Shown: positions 9,886-18,664 of the stretch, one piece after another
How the letters are laid out: each line of letters begins with the position of its first letter
How positions within the stretch are numbered: position 1 is the first letter of the stretch
NCBI RefSeq assembly: GCF_002307495.1
Contig: NZ_NTMR01000012.1
Location: forward strand, 124,001-188,000
Source of the DNA: Pseudomonas abyssi
GTDB taxonomy: Bacteria > Pseudomonadota > Gammaproteobacteria > Pseudomonadales > Pseudomonadaceae
Reading direction: 5' to 3'
Length of the DNA: 64,000 nucleotides
The notes under the pieces: generated by a model
Seen by the model: the letters and a program-made list of their open reading frames with translations, nothing else
What the model was told of the DNA's origin: nothing
Databases searched by the model: none
Program-made: the position numbers and the translations under genes

Positions 9886-10593
9886 ATGAATAACGACTCC
9901 AGACGCAATGAGAGTGCCGAAGAAGCCCTCAAGCAAATCGTCGACGGCTTCAACCGCTTCCGCAACGAGGTCTACCCGGCGCAGCAGGAACTGTTCAAGC
10001 AGCTGGCCCACGAGCAGATTCCGCGCGCCATGTTCATCACCTGCGCGGATTCGCGCGTGGCGCCGGAGCTGATCACCCAAAGCGCGCCAGGCGATCTGTT
10101 CGTCTCCCGTAACGTCGGCAACGTGGTACCGCCCTACGGCCAGATGATGGGCGGCGTGTCCACCGCCATCGAGTTCGCGGTCCTGGCGCTGAACGTGCAG
10201 CACATCATTATCTGCGGTCACTCCGACTGCGGCGCGATGAAGGCGGTACTGGCCCCGGAAACCCTCGACTCGCTGCCGACCGTCAAGGCCTGGCTACGTC
10301 ACGCCGAAGTCGCCAAGATTGTGGTCGAAGACAACTGCGACTGCTGCGACGACAAACTCTCGATGATGACCGAGGAGAACGTGATCGCCCAACTGCAGCA
10401 CCTGGCGACCCACCCCTCGGTTGCATCCCGTCTGGCCCGTGGTGAGCTGTTCATTCACGGCTGGGTGTATGACATCGAGACCGCGCACATTCGTGCCTAC
10501 GACGCGGAAACCAACAAGTTCCGCCAGATCGGCGAAGGCCCCCTGCCGATGGCCACACCGCGCGCGCGCTACCCCGGCCGCAACGCGGGCTAA
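9886..10593 (+). CDS. Beta-class carbonic anhydrase
   Basis: The 235-residue cytoplasmic enzyme interconverts carbon dioxide and bicarbonate with zinc. The zinc ligands and catalytic dyad are seen in FITCADSRVAPE (Cys and Asp-Arg, near residue 50) and CGHSDCGAM (His and Cys, near residue 110). The length is normal for this class. It lies downstream of the pyruvate carboxylase genes, which use bicarbonate, so supplying substrate to that enzyme or to the purine carboxylation step encoded next is plausible, but that is inference. The ribosome-binding site is weak. Hairpins between pycB and this gene suggest its own transcript. Confidence 0.92.
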   Translation: MNNDSRRNESAEEALKQIVDGFNRFRNEVYPAQQELFKQLAHEQIPRAMFITCADSRVAPELITQSAPGDLFVSRNVGNVVPPYGQMMGGVSTAIEFAVLALNVQHIIICGHSDCGAMKAVLAPETLDSLPTVKAWLRHAEVAKIVVEDNCDCCDDKLSMMTEENVIAQLQHLATHPSVASRLARGELFIHGWVYDIETAHIRAYDAETNKFRQIGEGPLPMATPRARYPGRNAG

Positions 10594-10629
10594 CCGACGG
10601 GCGCATTACTGTATTTACGCAATTACAGG

Positions 10630-10635
10630 TATACT
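10630..10635 (+). promoter_or_regulatory. Likely -10 element of the purEK promoter
   Basis: TATACT lies about 125 bases upstream of purE, in the gap after the carbonic anhydrase gene. A good -35 is not seen; TTACTG 18 bases upstream is the best candidate. The remaining leader contains two hairpins. Confidence 0.4.
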
Positions 10636-10652
10636 GCGCCGTCTGTTTAGCG

Positions 10653-10713
10653 GCAGGCCCTCGATAAGCCTGCACTCTCCAAGCAAGCCACGCCAGTTCG
10701 CTGCCGTGGCTTG
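10653..10713 (+). promoter_or_regulatory. Two hairpins in the purEK leader
   Basis: The first hairpin is GCAGGC (10653-10658) with GCCTGC (10668-10673). The second is CAAGCCACG (10684-10692) with CGTGGCTTG (10705-10713), a perfect 9-bp stem followed by TTGGTTT. The second could end transcription from the carbonic anhydrase gene, or act as an attenuator in the purEK leader. It is 45 bases from the purE start. Confidence 0.5.
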
Positions 10714-10758
10714 TTGGTTTCTGCCGCCGAGGCGGCCCTGATGAGCGAGGCACTACAG

Positions 10759-11250
10759 ATGACCGCACTGGTTGGCGTGATCATGGGCTCCAAGTCCGAC
10801 TGGTCCACCCTGAGCCATACGGCCGACATGCTTGAACAGCTGGGCATTCCCTACGAAGTGAAGGTGGTTTCCGCCCACCGCACGCCTGATCTGCTGTTCC
10901 AATACGCAGAAGAAGCGGCCGATCGCGGCATCGAAGTGATCATCGCCGGCGCCGGCGGCGCAGCCCACCTGCCGGGCATGTGTGCGGCCAAGACCCACCT
11001 GCCGGTGCTTGGCGTACCGGTGCAGTCCTCCATGCTCTCCGGTGTCGACTCCCTGCTGTCGATCGTGCAGATGCCCGCCGGCGTGCCGGTCGCCACCCTG
11101 GCCATCGGCAAGGCCGGTGCGGTCAACGCGGCGCTGCTGTCGGCCAGCATCCTCGGCGGCAAGCACCCGCAGTTCGGCAAGGCGTTGCAGGATTTCCGCA
11201 GCCAGCAGACCGACAACGTGCTGAACAACCCAGACCCGCGTCAGGCGTGA
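10759..11250 (+). CDS. purE: N5-carboxyaminoimidazole ribonucleotide mutase
   Basis: The 163-residue protein converts N5-CAIR to CAIR in purine synthesis. [18 protein letters not shown] at the start and [19 protein letters not shown] and [20 protein letters not shown] are hallmark PurE segments. The ATG at 10759 gives the family length; an earlier in-frame start is not needed, and GCGAGG precedes the chosen one. purK follows after ten bases, so the two consecutive steps are co-expressed. No PurR-type operator is recognised. Confidence 0.96.
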   Translation: MTALVGVIMGSKSDWSTLSHTADMLEQLGIPYEVKVVSAHRTPDLLFQYAEEAADRGIEVIIAGAGGAAHLPGMCAAKTHLPVLGVPVQSSMLSGVDSLLSIVQMPAGVPVATLAIGKAGAVNAALLSASILGGKHPQFGKALQDFRSQQTDNVLNNPDPRQA

Positions 11251-11260
11251 GGAATCGGAT

Positions 11261-12343
11261 ATGAAGATCGGTGTCATCGGTGGTGGACAACTGGGTCGCA
11301 TGCTGGCACTGGCCGGCACCCCGCTCGGCCAACAATTCGCCTTTCTCGATCCGGCCCCGGATGCCTGCGCCCAGGCCCTCGGTGAACATATCCGCGCCGA
11401 CTACAGCGACACCGATCACCTGCGCCAGCTGGCCGATGAAGTGGACGTGGTGACCTTCGAGTTCGAAAGCGTCCCGGCCGAAACCGTCGCCTTCCTGTCG
11501 CAGTTCGTGCCGGTCTACCCGAACGCCGAATCGCTGCGCGTTGCCCGTGATCGCTGGTTCGAGAAGTCGATGTTCCAGGACCTCGGCATCCCGACTCCGG
11601 AATTTGCCGACATTCAGTCGCAGGACAACCTCGACGCCGCGGTCAAGCGCATCGGCCTGCCGGCGGTGATGAAAACCCGCACCCTGGGTTATGACGGCAA
11701 GGGCCAGAAAGTGCTGCGTCACCCGGACGATGTAGTCGGGGCCTTCGCCGAACTGGGCAGCGTGCCCTGCATTCTGGAAGGCTTTGTGCCCTTCACCGGT
11801 GAAGTGTCGCTGGTGGCCGTGCGCGCCCGCGACGGCGAAACCCGCTTCTACCCGCTGGTGCACAACACCCACGAGAACGGCATCCTCAAGCTGTCCATCG
11901 CCAGTACCGACCACCCACTGCAGGCACAGGCCGAAGACTACGTTGGTCGCGTGCTCGACAAGCTGGACTACGTCGGCGTGCTGGCCTTCGAGTTCTTTGA
12001 AGTCGACGGTGGCCTGAAAGCCAACGAGATCGCCCCGCGCGTACACAACTCCGGCCACTGGACCATCGAAGGCGCCGAGTGCAGCCAGTTCGAAAACCAC
12101 CTGCGCGCCATCGCCGGCCTGCCGCTGGGCTCGACCGCCAAGGTCGGTGAAAGCGCGATGCTCAACTTTATCGGTGAAGTCCCCGCCGTCGAAGCCGTCA
12201 GCGCCATCGAGCACTGCCACCTGCACCACTACGGCAAGGCTTTCAAAGCCGGTCGCAAGGTCGGCCACGCCACCCTGCGCTGCCCGGATATGGCGACGCT
12301 GAAAGCGCGCATCGCCGAGGTTGAGGCGCTGATCGACAAATAA
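11261..12343 (+). CDS. purK: N5-carboxyaminoimidazole ribonucleotide synthase
   Basis: The 360-residue ATP-grasp enzyme joins bicarbonate to aminoimidazole ribonucleotide using ATP, making the substrate of PurE. The start MKIGVIGGGQLGRMLALAG, the KTRTLGYDGKGQ loop near residue 145 and the NEIAPRVHNSGHWTIEGA segment near residue 255 identify it. It follows purE by ten bases and is closed by a strong terminator at 12366-12397. Bicarbonate from the upstream carbonic anhydrase would serve this step too. Confidence 0.96.
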   Translation: MKIGVIGGGQLGRMLALAGTPLGQQFAFLDPAPDACAQALGEHIRADYSDTDHLRQLADEVDVVTFEFESVPAETVAFLSQFVPVYPNAESLRVARDRWFEKSMFQDLGIPTPEFADIQSQDNLDAAVKRIGLPAVMKTRTLGYDGKGQKVLRHPDDVVGAFAELGSVPCILEGFVPFTGEVSLVAVRARDGETRFYPLVHNTHENGILKLSIASTDHPLQAQAEDYVGRVLDKLDYVGVLAFEFFEVDGGLKANEIAPRVHNSGHWTIEGAECSQFENHLRAIAGLPLGSTAKVGESAMLNFIGEVPAVEAVSAIEHCHLHHYGKAFKAGRKVGHATLRCPDMATLKARIAEVEALIDK

Positions 12344-12365
12344 GTTGGTGGCGGGAAAAACGAGA

Positions 12366-12397
12366 AAGGCGCAGCACTGGGTGTTGCGCCTTTTTTT
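12366..12397 (+). terminator. Intrinsic terminator after purK
   Basis: GGCGCAGCA and TGTTGCGCC form a 9-bp stem with one G-T pair and a five-base loop, followed by seven T residues. It starts 24 bases after the purK stop. Confidence 0.9.
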
Positions 12398-12442
12398 ATC
12401 ATCACGGAGTGTCCGGCCACACCCTGCACGCACCAGCACAGC

Positions 12443-12487
12443 GGACGCGGAGCGTCCTGGCAGGCATTCCCACGCAGAGCGTGGGAA
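12443..12487 (+). repeat. Paired REP-like palindromes at the head of repeat copy C
   Basis: Two palindromes stand in tandem: GGACGC-GGA-GCGTCC (12443-12457) and TTCCCACGC-AGA-GCGTGGGAA (12467-12487), both perfect with three-base centres. A decayed version lies at about 3499-3550 ahead of copy B, so this head and the 201-bp body may form one larger element of about 290 bp. Confidence 0.7.
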
Positions 12488-12529
12488 CGATCAAGGCAGC
12501 AAAGGTGGCGGATGCACGGACCCACGTCC

Positions 12530-12730
12530 CGTTTACGCGGGCGAGTAGCGCAGGGCTGACGGGAAAAAGAGTCATAGGATGTCTGAGGAGCGAAGCGACG
12601 AGTTTTATGACTCCCCGTCAGGCCGAGCAACGCAGCGAACCCGAAGGGCCGCGTAGCCGGGTGCCCGGGGGGATCGCTAAGGGGGGCCGGGCAAGCGGCC
12701 CCCCTTGGCTCGCCGGAGAAGGCGAAAAGC
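12530..12730 (+). repeat. 201-bp dispersed structured repeat, copy C
   Basis: This copy lies between the purK terminator and the convergent acyl-CoA dehydrogenase gene. The long hairpin pairs CTGACGGG-AAAAA-GAGTCATA (12556-12576) with TATGACTC-CCCGTCAG (12606-12621). The 11-bp hairpin AAGGGGGGCCG/CGGCCCCCCTT is at 12679-12706. The loop TGTCTGAGGAGCG is shared with both other copies. The rest of 12344-12855 holds terminators at both sides and no gene that I can see. Confidence 0.9.
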
Positions 12731-12805
12731 GAACTGTCAGATTACGCGCCAACTAGCCCTAAAAAACGCCCCAACAAAAAGTGTCCTCACAGGCGTTTCC
12801 AAGCA

Positions 12806-12836
12806 AAACCCCGCAGCACCATGAGGTGCTACGGGG
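12806..12836 (-). terminator. Intrinsic terminator after the acyl-CoA dehydrogenase gene
   Basis: On the reverse strand CCCCGTAGCACC and GGTGCTGCGGGG form a 12-bp stem with one mismatch and a TCAT loop, followed by TTTTG. It lies 20 bases past the dehydrogenase stop. Confidence 0.8.
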
Positions 12837-12855
12837 CTGCTCACCGCTCATTGCA

Positions 12856-14076
12856 TTACTGGAAGCGCTTGAGCTCCGCCTTGGCAATCGCGTTACGGTG
12901 CACCTCATCCGGACCATCGGCGGTGCGCAGGTGCCGGGCGTAGACGTACAGCTGCGCCAGCGGGAAGTCGGAGGAGAAACCACCGGCGCCGTGGGCCTGA
13001 ATCGCCCAGTCGATGACCTGACACGCCATGTTCGGCGCGGCTACCTTGATCATCGCGATCTGCTTGGCGGCGACCTTGTTGCCGACGGTATCCATCAGAT
13101 GCGCCGCGTTCATCACCAGGAAGCGCGCCTGATCGATCATGATCCGCGACTCGGCGATGCGCTCACGCCACACGCCCTGCTCTGACAGGGGCTTGCCGAA
13201 CGCCACGCGCTTGCTCAGACGCTCACACATCAGCGCCAGCGCCCGTTCGGCCTGACCGATCACCCGCATGCAGTGGTGGATACGACCCGGGCCAAGACGA
13301 CCCTGAGCAATCTCGAAGCCGCGGCCTTCACCCAGCAGCATATTGCTGGCCGGCACGCGCACGTTCTCGAAGATGATTTCCGGGTGGCCGTACGGTGGAT
13401 CCATATAGCCGTAGCAGCCCATATCACGCAGCACGGTGACGCCGGGGGTGTTCATCGGCACCAGAATCATCGACTGCTGCTGGTGGCGGTTCGGGTTGTC
13501 CGGGTCGCTCTTGCCCATCACCACCATGATTTCGCAGCGCTCGTTGGCGGCGCCGGAGATATACCACTTGCGGCCGTTGATCACGTACTCGTCGCCGTCA
13601 CGCTCGATGCGGGTTTCCACATTGGTCGCATCGGAGGACGCCACCAGCGGCTCGGTCATGGCGAAGGCAGAGCGGATTTCGCCATTGAGCAGCGGCGTCA
13701 GCCAGCGTTCCTGCTGTTCCTTGGTGCCATAACGCGCCAGCACTTCCATGTTGCCGGTATCCGGCGCGCCGCAGTTGAACACCTCGGACGCCCACATGCC
13801 CGGCACGCGCCCCATCAGCTCGGCCAGCGGGGCGTATTCCATGTTGCTCAGACCCGGACCGTGCTCGGCTTCCGGCAGAAACAGGTTCCACAGACCTTCA
13901 GCTCGGGCCTTGGCCTTCAGCTCTTCCATCAACTGCACGGTGGTGTAGGCGTTTCCGGCCTTCTCGTTGGCGCGGATTTCCTCTTCGTAGCGCCGCTCAT
14001 TGGGGAAAACGTGCGCGTCCATAAAATCGGAAACGCGCTTTTGCAGATCCAGCGAGCGTTCGGTCTGGTGGTACAT
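12856..14076 (-). CDS. Acyl-CoA dehydrogenase
   Basis: The 406-residue FAD enzyme belongs to the acyl-CoA dehydrogenase family, in the branch resembling ACAD10/ACAD11. It would introduce the alpha-beta double bond in an acyl-CoA, with electrons passing to ETF. Visible family marks are [15 protein letters not shown] near residue 140, the [11 protein letters not shown] segment, [13 protein letters not shown] near residue 260 and the C-terminal [17 protein letters not shown]. The chain length or branch preference of the substrate cannot be read. ATG at 14074-14076 has AGGAG upstream. It is divergent from a TetR regulator, with a palindromic operator in its own promoter, so local repression released by an acyl-CoA or related ligand is likely. 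Confidence 0.9.
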   Translation of the reverse strand: MYHQTERSLDLQKRVSDFMDAHVFPNERRYEEEIRANEKAGNAYTTVQLMEELKAKARAEGLWNLFLPEAEHGPGLSNMEYAPLAELMGRVPGMWASEVFNCGAPDTGNMEVLARYGTKEQQERWLTPLLNGEIRSAFAMTEPLVASSDATNVETRIERDGDEYVINGRKWYISGAANERCEIMVVMGKSDPDNPNRHQQQSMILVPMNTPGVTVLRDMGCYGYMDPPYGHPEIIFENVRVPASNMLLGEGRGFEIAQGRLGPGRIHHCMRVIGQAERALALMCERLSKRVAFGKPLSEQGVWRERIAESRIMIDQARFLVMNAAHLMDTVGNKVAAKQIAMIKVAAPNMACQVIDWAIQAHGAGGFSSDFPLAQLYVYARHLRTADGPDEVHRNAIAKAELKRFQ

Positions 14077-14137
14077 GGCGAACTCCTGAGGTGTCGATCA
14101 TGCGGTTGCGATGGCAGCCGTCCTGGACACAAAATCT

Positions 14138-14159
14138 CAATACACATATGTATTGTCAA
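14138..14159. promoter_or_regulatory. TetR operator within the dehydrogenase promoter
   Basis: CAATACA and TGTATTG (14138-14155) are perfectly inverted around CATA. A wider inverted pair, ATACACA (14140-14146) and TGTGTAT (14161-14167), overlaps it. On the reverse strand a perfect -35 TTGACA (14159 to 14154) faces the dehydrogenase gene, and the palindrome fills the spacer to a weak -10 (GATTTT). Binding here would block that promoter. Confidence 0.65.
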
Positions 14160-14199
14160 TTGTGTATGGAAATAGATATGACGCGGCCTTCGCCTGACT

Positions 14200-14205
14200 T
14201 ATAAT
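14200..14205 (+). promoter_or_regulatory. -10 element of the TetR gene
   Basis: A perfect TATAAT lies 31 bases upstream of the tetR-type start. The -35 is not clear. The operator at 14138-14167 lies about 40 bases further upstream, close enough for self-control. Confidence 0.5.
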
Positions 14206-14236
14206 CCGACCACTACCCACATCACCGGAGCTGCAG

Positions 14237-14884
14237 ATGTCCGCTGCCAGCAAACCCGCCCGCCGCGGCCGTCCTACCGGCCGCGCCGTATTGACGCCCC
14301 AGGACTGGTTCGACGCCGCCACCGACGCCATCCTTGAAGGCGGCTTCGATCAGTTGCGTGTGCTGCCGCTGGCCAAGCGCCTGAAGGTGACCCGCGGCAG
14401 TTTCTACTGGCATTTCGAGGACCTGCCGCAGTTTGTTCGTCTGTTCCTCGACCAGTGGCAAGCCCAGCGCATGAAAGGCTTGCGCTACTGGCAACCCGGG
14501 CTGGACCCGGCATTGAGCCCACAGCAGGAAGTAGAACGCGTGCTGCTGCTGATGTTTGAAGGCCCGGCGGTGGAGTTCAAACGCATGAAGGTGGAGTTTG
14601 CGATTCGCGATTTCGCCCAGCGCGACCTCTACGCCCGCGATATCGTCGCTGCGGTGGACGAAGCACGGGTCGAGCAGACAGCGCAGTTGCTGGCCCCGCT
14701 GGTGCCACCCGGTCAAGCACGCGGCATGGCGCTGATCCAGTACGCCGCGGTGCTAGGTGGCGTGCTGCTGTTTCGTGGTCAGCTGGGCGGCGAACAGTCC
14801 CTGCGCAGCTTGCGGGAACAATGGCAACAGCTGCTGCACCCCCCTCAAGTTGTCACCCAGTCCGCCGATACTGCTGCCAGATAG
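14237..14884 (+). CDS. TetR-family repressor
   Basis: The 215-residue protein has an N-terminal helix-turn-helix of the TetR family (residues about 22-66; LPLAKRLKVTRGSFYWHFED is the recognition segment). A helical ligand-binding domain without recognisable sequence motif follows. It is preceded by a basic arm (SKPARRGRPTGR). Divergent placement from the acyl-CoA dehydrogenase and the strong palindrome between them suggest that it represses that gene and perhaps itself. The ligand is unknown; an acyl-CoA thioester is a fair guess from the neighbour. Confidence 0.88.
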   Translation: MSAASKPARRGRPTGRAVLTPQDWFDAATDAILEGGFDQLRVLPLAKRLKVTRGSFYWHFEDLPQFVRLFLDQWQAQRMKGLRYWQPGLDPALSPQQEVERVLLLMFEGPAVEFKRMKVEFAIRDFAQRDLYARDIVAAVDEARVEQTAQLLAPLVPPGQARGMALIQYAAVLGGVLLFRGQLGGEQSLRSLREQWQQLLHPPQVVTQSADTAAR

Positions 14885-15006
14885 CCGGACGCAGCTGGAC
14901 AGCCAGCGTCAAGCCCGCCATGATTTCAAAGTGCCGTCACCCGCCGGATGCGAACGACCGCGCACCTGCTTAAGCCGCAAGGCGTTGAAGCCGTCAGGAG
15001 CAAAGC

Positions 15007-18000
15007 GTGCCGATCCAATCCTGGTTCTACCAAGCCGAACTGCATCAGGGCAACCTGCTGCATGGGCACCACCACCACAGCCTGATGCTGCTGTCGATAC
15101 TGGTTGCCATCGCCGCCGCCTGGCTGGCGCTGCAGGTGGCAGGTCTGGCGCGTCTGGCCGCTACGCCGGCAACCCGGCGGGGCGCGCTGCTCAGCGGCGC
15201 AGTTGCCCTGGGCGTCGGTATCTGGGCGATGCACTTTATCGGCATGCTGTCGTTCACCCTGCCTCTGGAAGTGCACTACGACCTGACCATTACCCTGCTG
15301 TCCATGCTACCGGCGCTGGGCGCCTCGCTGGTGGCCCTGCAATTGCTGTCGCGCCGCGTTCTTGGGGCAAGGGAGCTGCTGACAGGGGGCATCCTGATCG
15401 GCGCAGGTATCGGCACCATGCACTACATCGGCATGGCCGCCATGCGCATGGACGCGCAACTGCTATTCGACCCCTGGTGGTTTGTCGGCTCGGTGGTGGT
15501 CGCGGTGGTGCTGGCCATTCTGTCGCTGTGGATTCGCTTTGGCCTTGGCAAACCGACCAGCAAGACCTTGCTGATCGCCGCGCTGGTGATGGGCTCGGCC
15601 ATTGCCACCATGCACTACGCCGGCATGGCGGCGGCCCGTGTCATCGGCCAGCCGCAAAGCGATTACCTGGGACAGTTTGATGCGCAGCGCAATCTTGGTT
15701 TGCTGATTGCCTTCTCCACCTTGGTGGTGGGTATTCTGGTTGGCGCGGTCAATGGCGCGGTGCGCTTCAATCAGCTGTACCAGAAGGTACAGGCCAGCGA
15801 AGCCCATATCCGCGGCATCGTTGACACCGCAGTCGATGCGATCATCACCTGGGATCGCTACGGGCGCATCCGCGAGATCAATCGCGCAGCTGAACACATA
15901 TTCGGCTGGCCCGAATCCGAGCTGCTTGGCCAACCTCTGGATGTGCTGCTACCGCTGGCTACCCGAGAGCGCTTGCGCAGCTTTCTCAGCGAGTATGCCG
16001 CCGGTCAGCGTCCGGCACAGCTGGGCACCAGCACCGAGTCCTGGTGGATGCGGCGCAATGGCGAGCACTTTCCGGTGCGCCTGTCGATCGGCCAGACCCT
16101 TATCCGCGACGGCGTGCGCTTCGTCGGCTTTGTCAGCGACATCAGCGAGCGCCGTGAGCTGGAAAACTCGTTGCAGGAGCGCGAAGAGCAGTACCGCAGC
16201 CTGATCACCAATATCCCCGGCGTCACCTTCCGCTGCCTGCCCCGTGAAGACTGGCGCATGCTGTTTATCAGCGACGCGGTGGAGCCCCTCACCGGCTGGC
16301 CGACAGAACGCTTTCTCAACGGCGAGATGAGCTTTGCCGACATCATCCATCCGGCAGACATCGACTTCACGGTCGATCATGTCATGGCCGCCATCGGCCG
16401 TCGCGAGAACTACAACCTTGAGTACCGCATCTTCCACCGCGACGGCCAGATTCGCTGGGTCTCCGAATACGCGAGCGCGATCTTTGACGAGCAGGGCAAC
16501 CCCGAGTGGATCGACGGGGTCATCCTGGATATCACCGACACCAAGCTGCGCGCCGCCGAATTCGAGGGTATCGTGCGCGCCATCAGCCAGGCCCAAGGCA
16601 TGCTGGACCTGGACATGGACGGTCGTATTTGTTTCGCCAACCCGCATTTCCTGAGCCTCAGCGGCTGCTCTGAAGCAGAGCTGAAGGGACGCACCTTCCA
16701 GCAGTTGATCGACGATGGCGAGTTTACCGATGAAGCCTGGGCCAGTGTTCGCCGTGGCGAGTACCTGGTCGGCGAGTACAGCCTGACGCATCGAAACGGC
16801 GACAACGTCTATGTGCAGACCTACTGCAACCCGATCATCGACAGCTTTGGCGAGCTGACCAAGGTGATCGTGCTGGTCACCGACCTGAGCGAACGCCGAC
16901 GCATGGAGGTGGCCCTGCTCGAAGCCAAGGAGCGGGCCGAACTGGCGGCCGAATCCAAGGGTGCCTTCCTGGCCAACATGAGTCACGAAATCCGCACGCC
17001 AATGAACGCCATCATCGGCTTCAGCGAGGTGCTGCTCAACGACAACCTGACCACCAGTCAGCGCAAGTACGCGCGCACCGTGAATCAATCCGCCCGCTCG
17101 CTGCTGGGGCTGCTCAACGACATTCTCGATACCGCCAAGCTGGAAAAGGGTCAGGTACGGCTGGAGCGCCAGGACTTCTCGCTGCGCGAACTCTGCCAGC
17201 AACAAATCAACGTGTTCAGTCTGGAAGCCAATCGCAAGGGCTTGCAGTTGACGTTCAGCTACCAGCTACCGCAGGAGCACTTCAGCGGCGACCCGACGCG
17301 TATCCGTCAGGTGCTGACCAACCTGCTGGGCAATGCCATCAAGTTTACCGAGCAAGGCCGGGTCGAGCTCCGCGTGGATCAGCACCAGAAACAGGTCCGT
17401 CTGCGCATCAGCGACACCGGCATCGGTATCCCGACGGATCGCCTGCAGCAGATTTTCGAGCCGTTCGCCCAGGCCGATGCGTCCATGAGCCGGCGCTTTG
17501 GCGGCACCGGCCTGGGCACCACTATCGCCCGCCAGCTGGTCGAGCTGATGGGCGGGCACATCAGCGTCGAGAGCATCCCGAGCCAAGGCTCCAGCTTCCA
17601 GGTACTGCTGCCGCTGACCGCCGCCAGCGCGGACGCCAAGGCGTTGAGCGCACTCAGCAGCAACCGTATCGAGCTGCCGCCGCTGCGCATTCTGGTCGCC
17701 GATGATGTTGCCGACAACGTACAGTTGATGGAGCTGCTGCTGCACAACGAAGGGCACCGGGTGCGCAGTGTGAACAACGGTCTGCGCGCCTTCGAGCTGG
17801 TGGCCGAGGAGCCCTTCGACCTGATCCTCATGGACATGCAGATGCCGGAGGTTGATGGTCTGGAAGCCACTCGCATCATCCGTCGCTACGAAGCCAATCT
17901 GGGGCGACGCCCGACCCCCATCATTGCCCTCACCGCCAGCGTGCTGGACAAGGATCGCCAGGCTGCCCGCGAGGCAGGTATGGAAGGCTTTGCCTCGAAG

Positions 18001-18660
18001 CCGGTCGACCGCGTGGCGCTGCGCCAGGAAATGGCGCGGGTATTGGGCCTGCAAGTCCCCAGCGCCGACCACGACAGCGCCAAGGCGGAGCAGACTACCC
18101 CCTTGATCGACTGGGCCAGCGGTGAGCTGCGCTGGGGCAACCGCGACGCCCTTGAGCAGGCCATCCACCGCTTCCTTGGCGAATTACCGAGCCAACTGGC
18201 CGAGCTGGACCAGGCGCTGGACCAGCAGGCTCTGGAGCACGCCCGCAGCCTGGCGCACAAACTCAACGGCAGCGCCGGCAACCTGTCTTTGCAGGCGCTG
18301 CGCCAGCTCGCCAGCGAACTGGAAAGCAAGCTGGCAGCGGGCCAGAATGATACCGAGGCACTGCGCGAGGCGCTGCACGCCTGCGCGCGCGCCAGCCGCG
18401 CTGCAGCGCCGACACCCGCGCCCGTGCAGACCACTCCGGCTGACGAGACGCTGGATAACGCCGCCCGTGACAACCTGATCGACAAGCTGATTACCGTGCT
18501 GCGTCGCGGCGAGGTGAACGAACAGGCTCTGCAGCGCCTGGCAGGCAGCCTCGCCAGCGAGCAACGCACAGCGCTGGAGCAGGCGCTGGACGATTTTGAC
18601 TTTGCAGCCGCCATCGCTCTGCTGGAAGCCGAGCGACGTACTGCATCCACCCAAGGTTGA
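15007..18660 (+). CDS. MHYT-PAS hybrid sensor histidine kinase with receiver and Hpt domains
   Basis: The 1217-residue membrane protein begins with an MHYT sensor domain of about seven membrane segments, with the repeats MHFIGM (75-80), MHYIGM (138-143) and MHYAGM (202-207); such domains are proposed to bind metal and sense diatomic gas. A His-rich HGHHHH lies at 19-24. Three PAS regions follow (about 265-385, 395-515, 520-630), then a histidine kinase (SHEIRTPMNAIIGFSE, H660), an ATPase domain (GGTGLGTTI near 832-840), a receiver (D943 in LMDMQMP) and an Hpt domain (H1084 in AHKLNGSAGN). This makes a full phosphorelay in one chain. The GTG start has AGGAG upstream. The response regulator gene follows after four bases. 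Confidence 0.92.
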   Translation: MPIQSWFYQAELHQGNLLHGHHHHSLMLLSILVAIAAAWLALQVAGLARLAATPATRRGALLSGAVALGVGIWAMHFIGMLSFTLPLEVHYDLTITLLSMLPALGASLVALQLLSRRVLGARELLTGGILIGAGIGTMHYIGMAAMRMDAQLLFDPWWFVGSVVVAVVLAILSLWIRFGLGKPTSKTLLIAALVMGSAIATMHYAGMAAARVIGQPQSDYLGQFDAQRNLGLLIAFSTLVVGILVGAVNGAVRFNQLYQKVQASEAHIRGIVDTAVDAIITWDRYGRIREINRAAEHIFGWPESELLGQPLDVLLPLATRERLRSFLSEYAAGQRPAQLGTSTESWWMRRNGEHFPVRLSIGQTLIRDGVRFVGFVSDISERRELENSLQEREEQYRSLITNIPGVTFRCLPREDWRMLFISDAVEPLTGWPTERFLNGEMSFADIIHPADIDFTVDHVMAAIGRRENYNLEYRIFHRDGQIRWVSEYASAIFDEQGNPEWIDGVILDITDTKLRAAEFEGIVRAISQAQGMLDLDMDGRICFANPHFLSLSGCSEAELKGRTFQQLIDDGEFTDEAWASVRRGEYLVGEYSLTHRNGDNVYVQTYCNPIIDSFGELTKVIVLVTDLSERRRMEVALLEAKERAELAAESKGAFLANMSHEIRTPMNAIIGFSEVLLNDNLTTSQRKYARTVNQSARSLLGLLNDILDTAKLEKGQVRLERQDFSLRELCQQQINVFSLEANRKGLQLTFSYQLPQEHFSGDPTRIRQVLTNLLGNAIKFTEQGRVELRVDQHQKQVRLRISDTGIGIPTDRLQQIFEPFAQADASMSRRFGGTGLGTTIARQLVELMGGHISVESIPSQGSSFQVLLPLTAASADAKALSALSSNRIELPPLRILVADDVADNVQLMELLLHNEGHRVRSVNNGLRAFELVAEEPFDLILMDMQMPEVDGLEATRIIRRYEANLGRRPTPIIALTASVLDKDRQAAREAGMEGFASKPVDRVALRQEMARVLGLQVPSADHDSAKAEQTTPLIDWASGELRWGNRDALEQAIHRFLGELPSQLAELDQALDQQALEHARSLAHKLNGSAGNLSLQALRQLASELESKLAAGQNDTEALREALHACARASRAAAPTPAPVQTTPADETLDNAARDNLIDKLITVLRRGEVNEQALQRLAGSLASEQRTALEQALDDFDFAAAIALLEAERRTASTQG

Positions 18661-18664
18661 CCCC

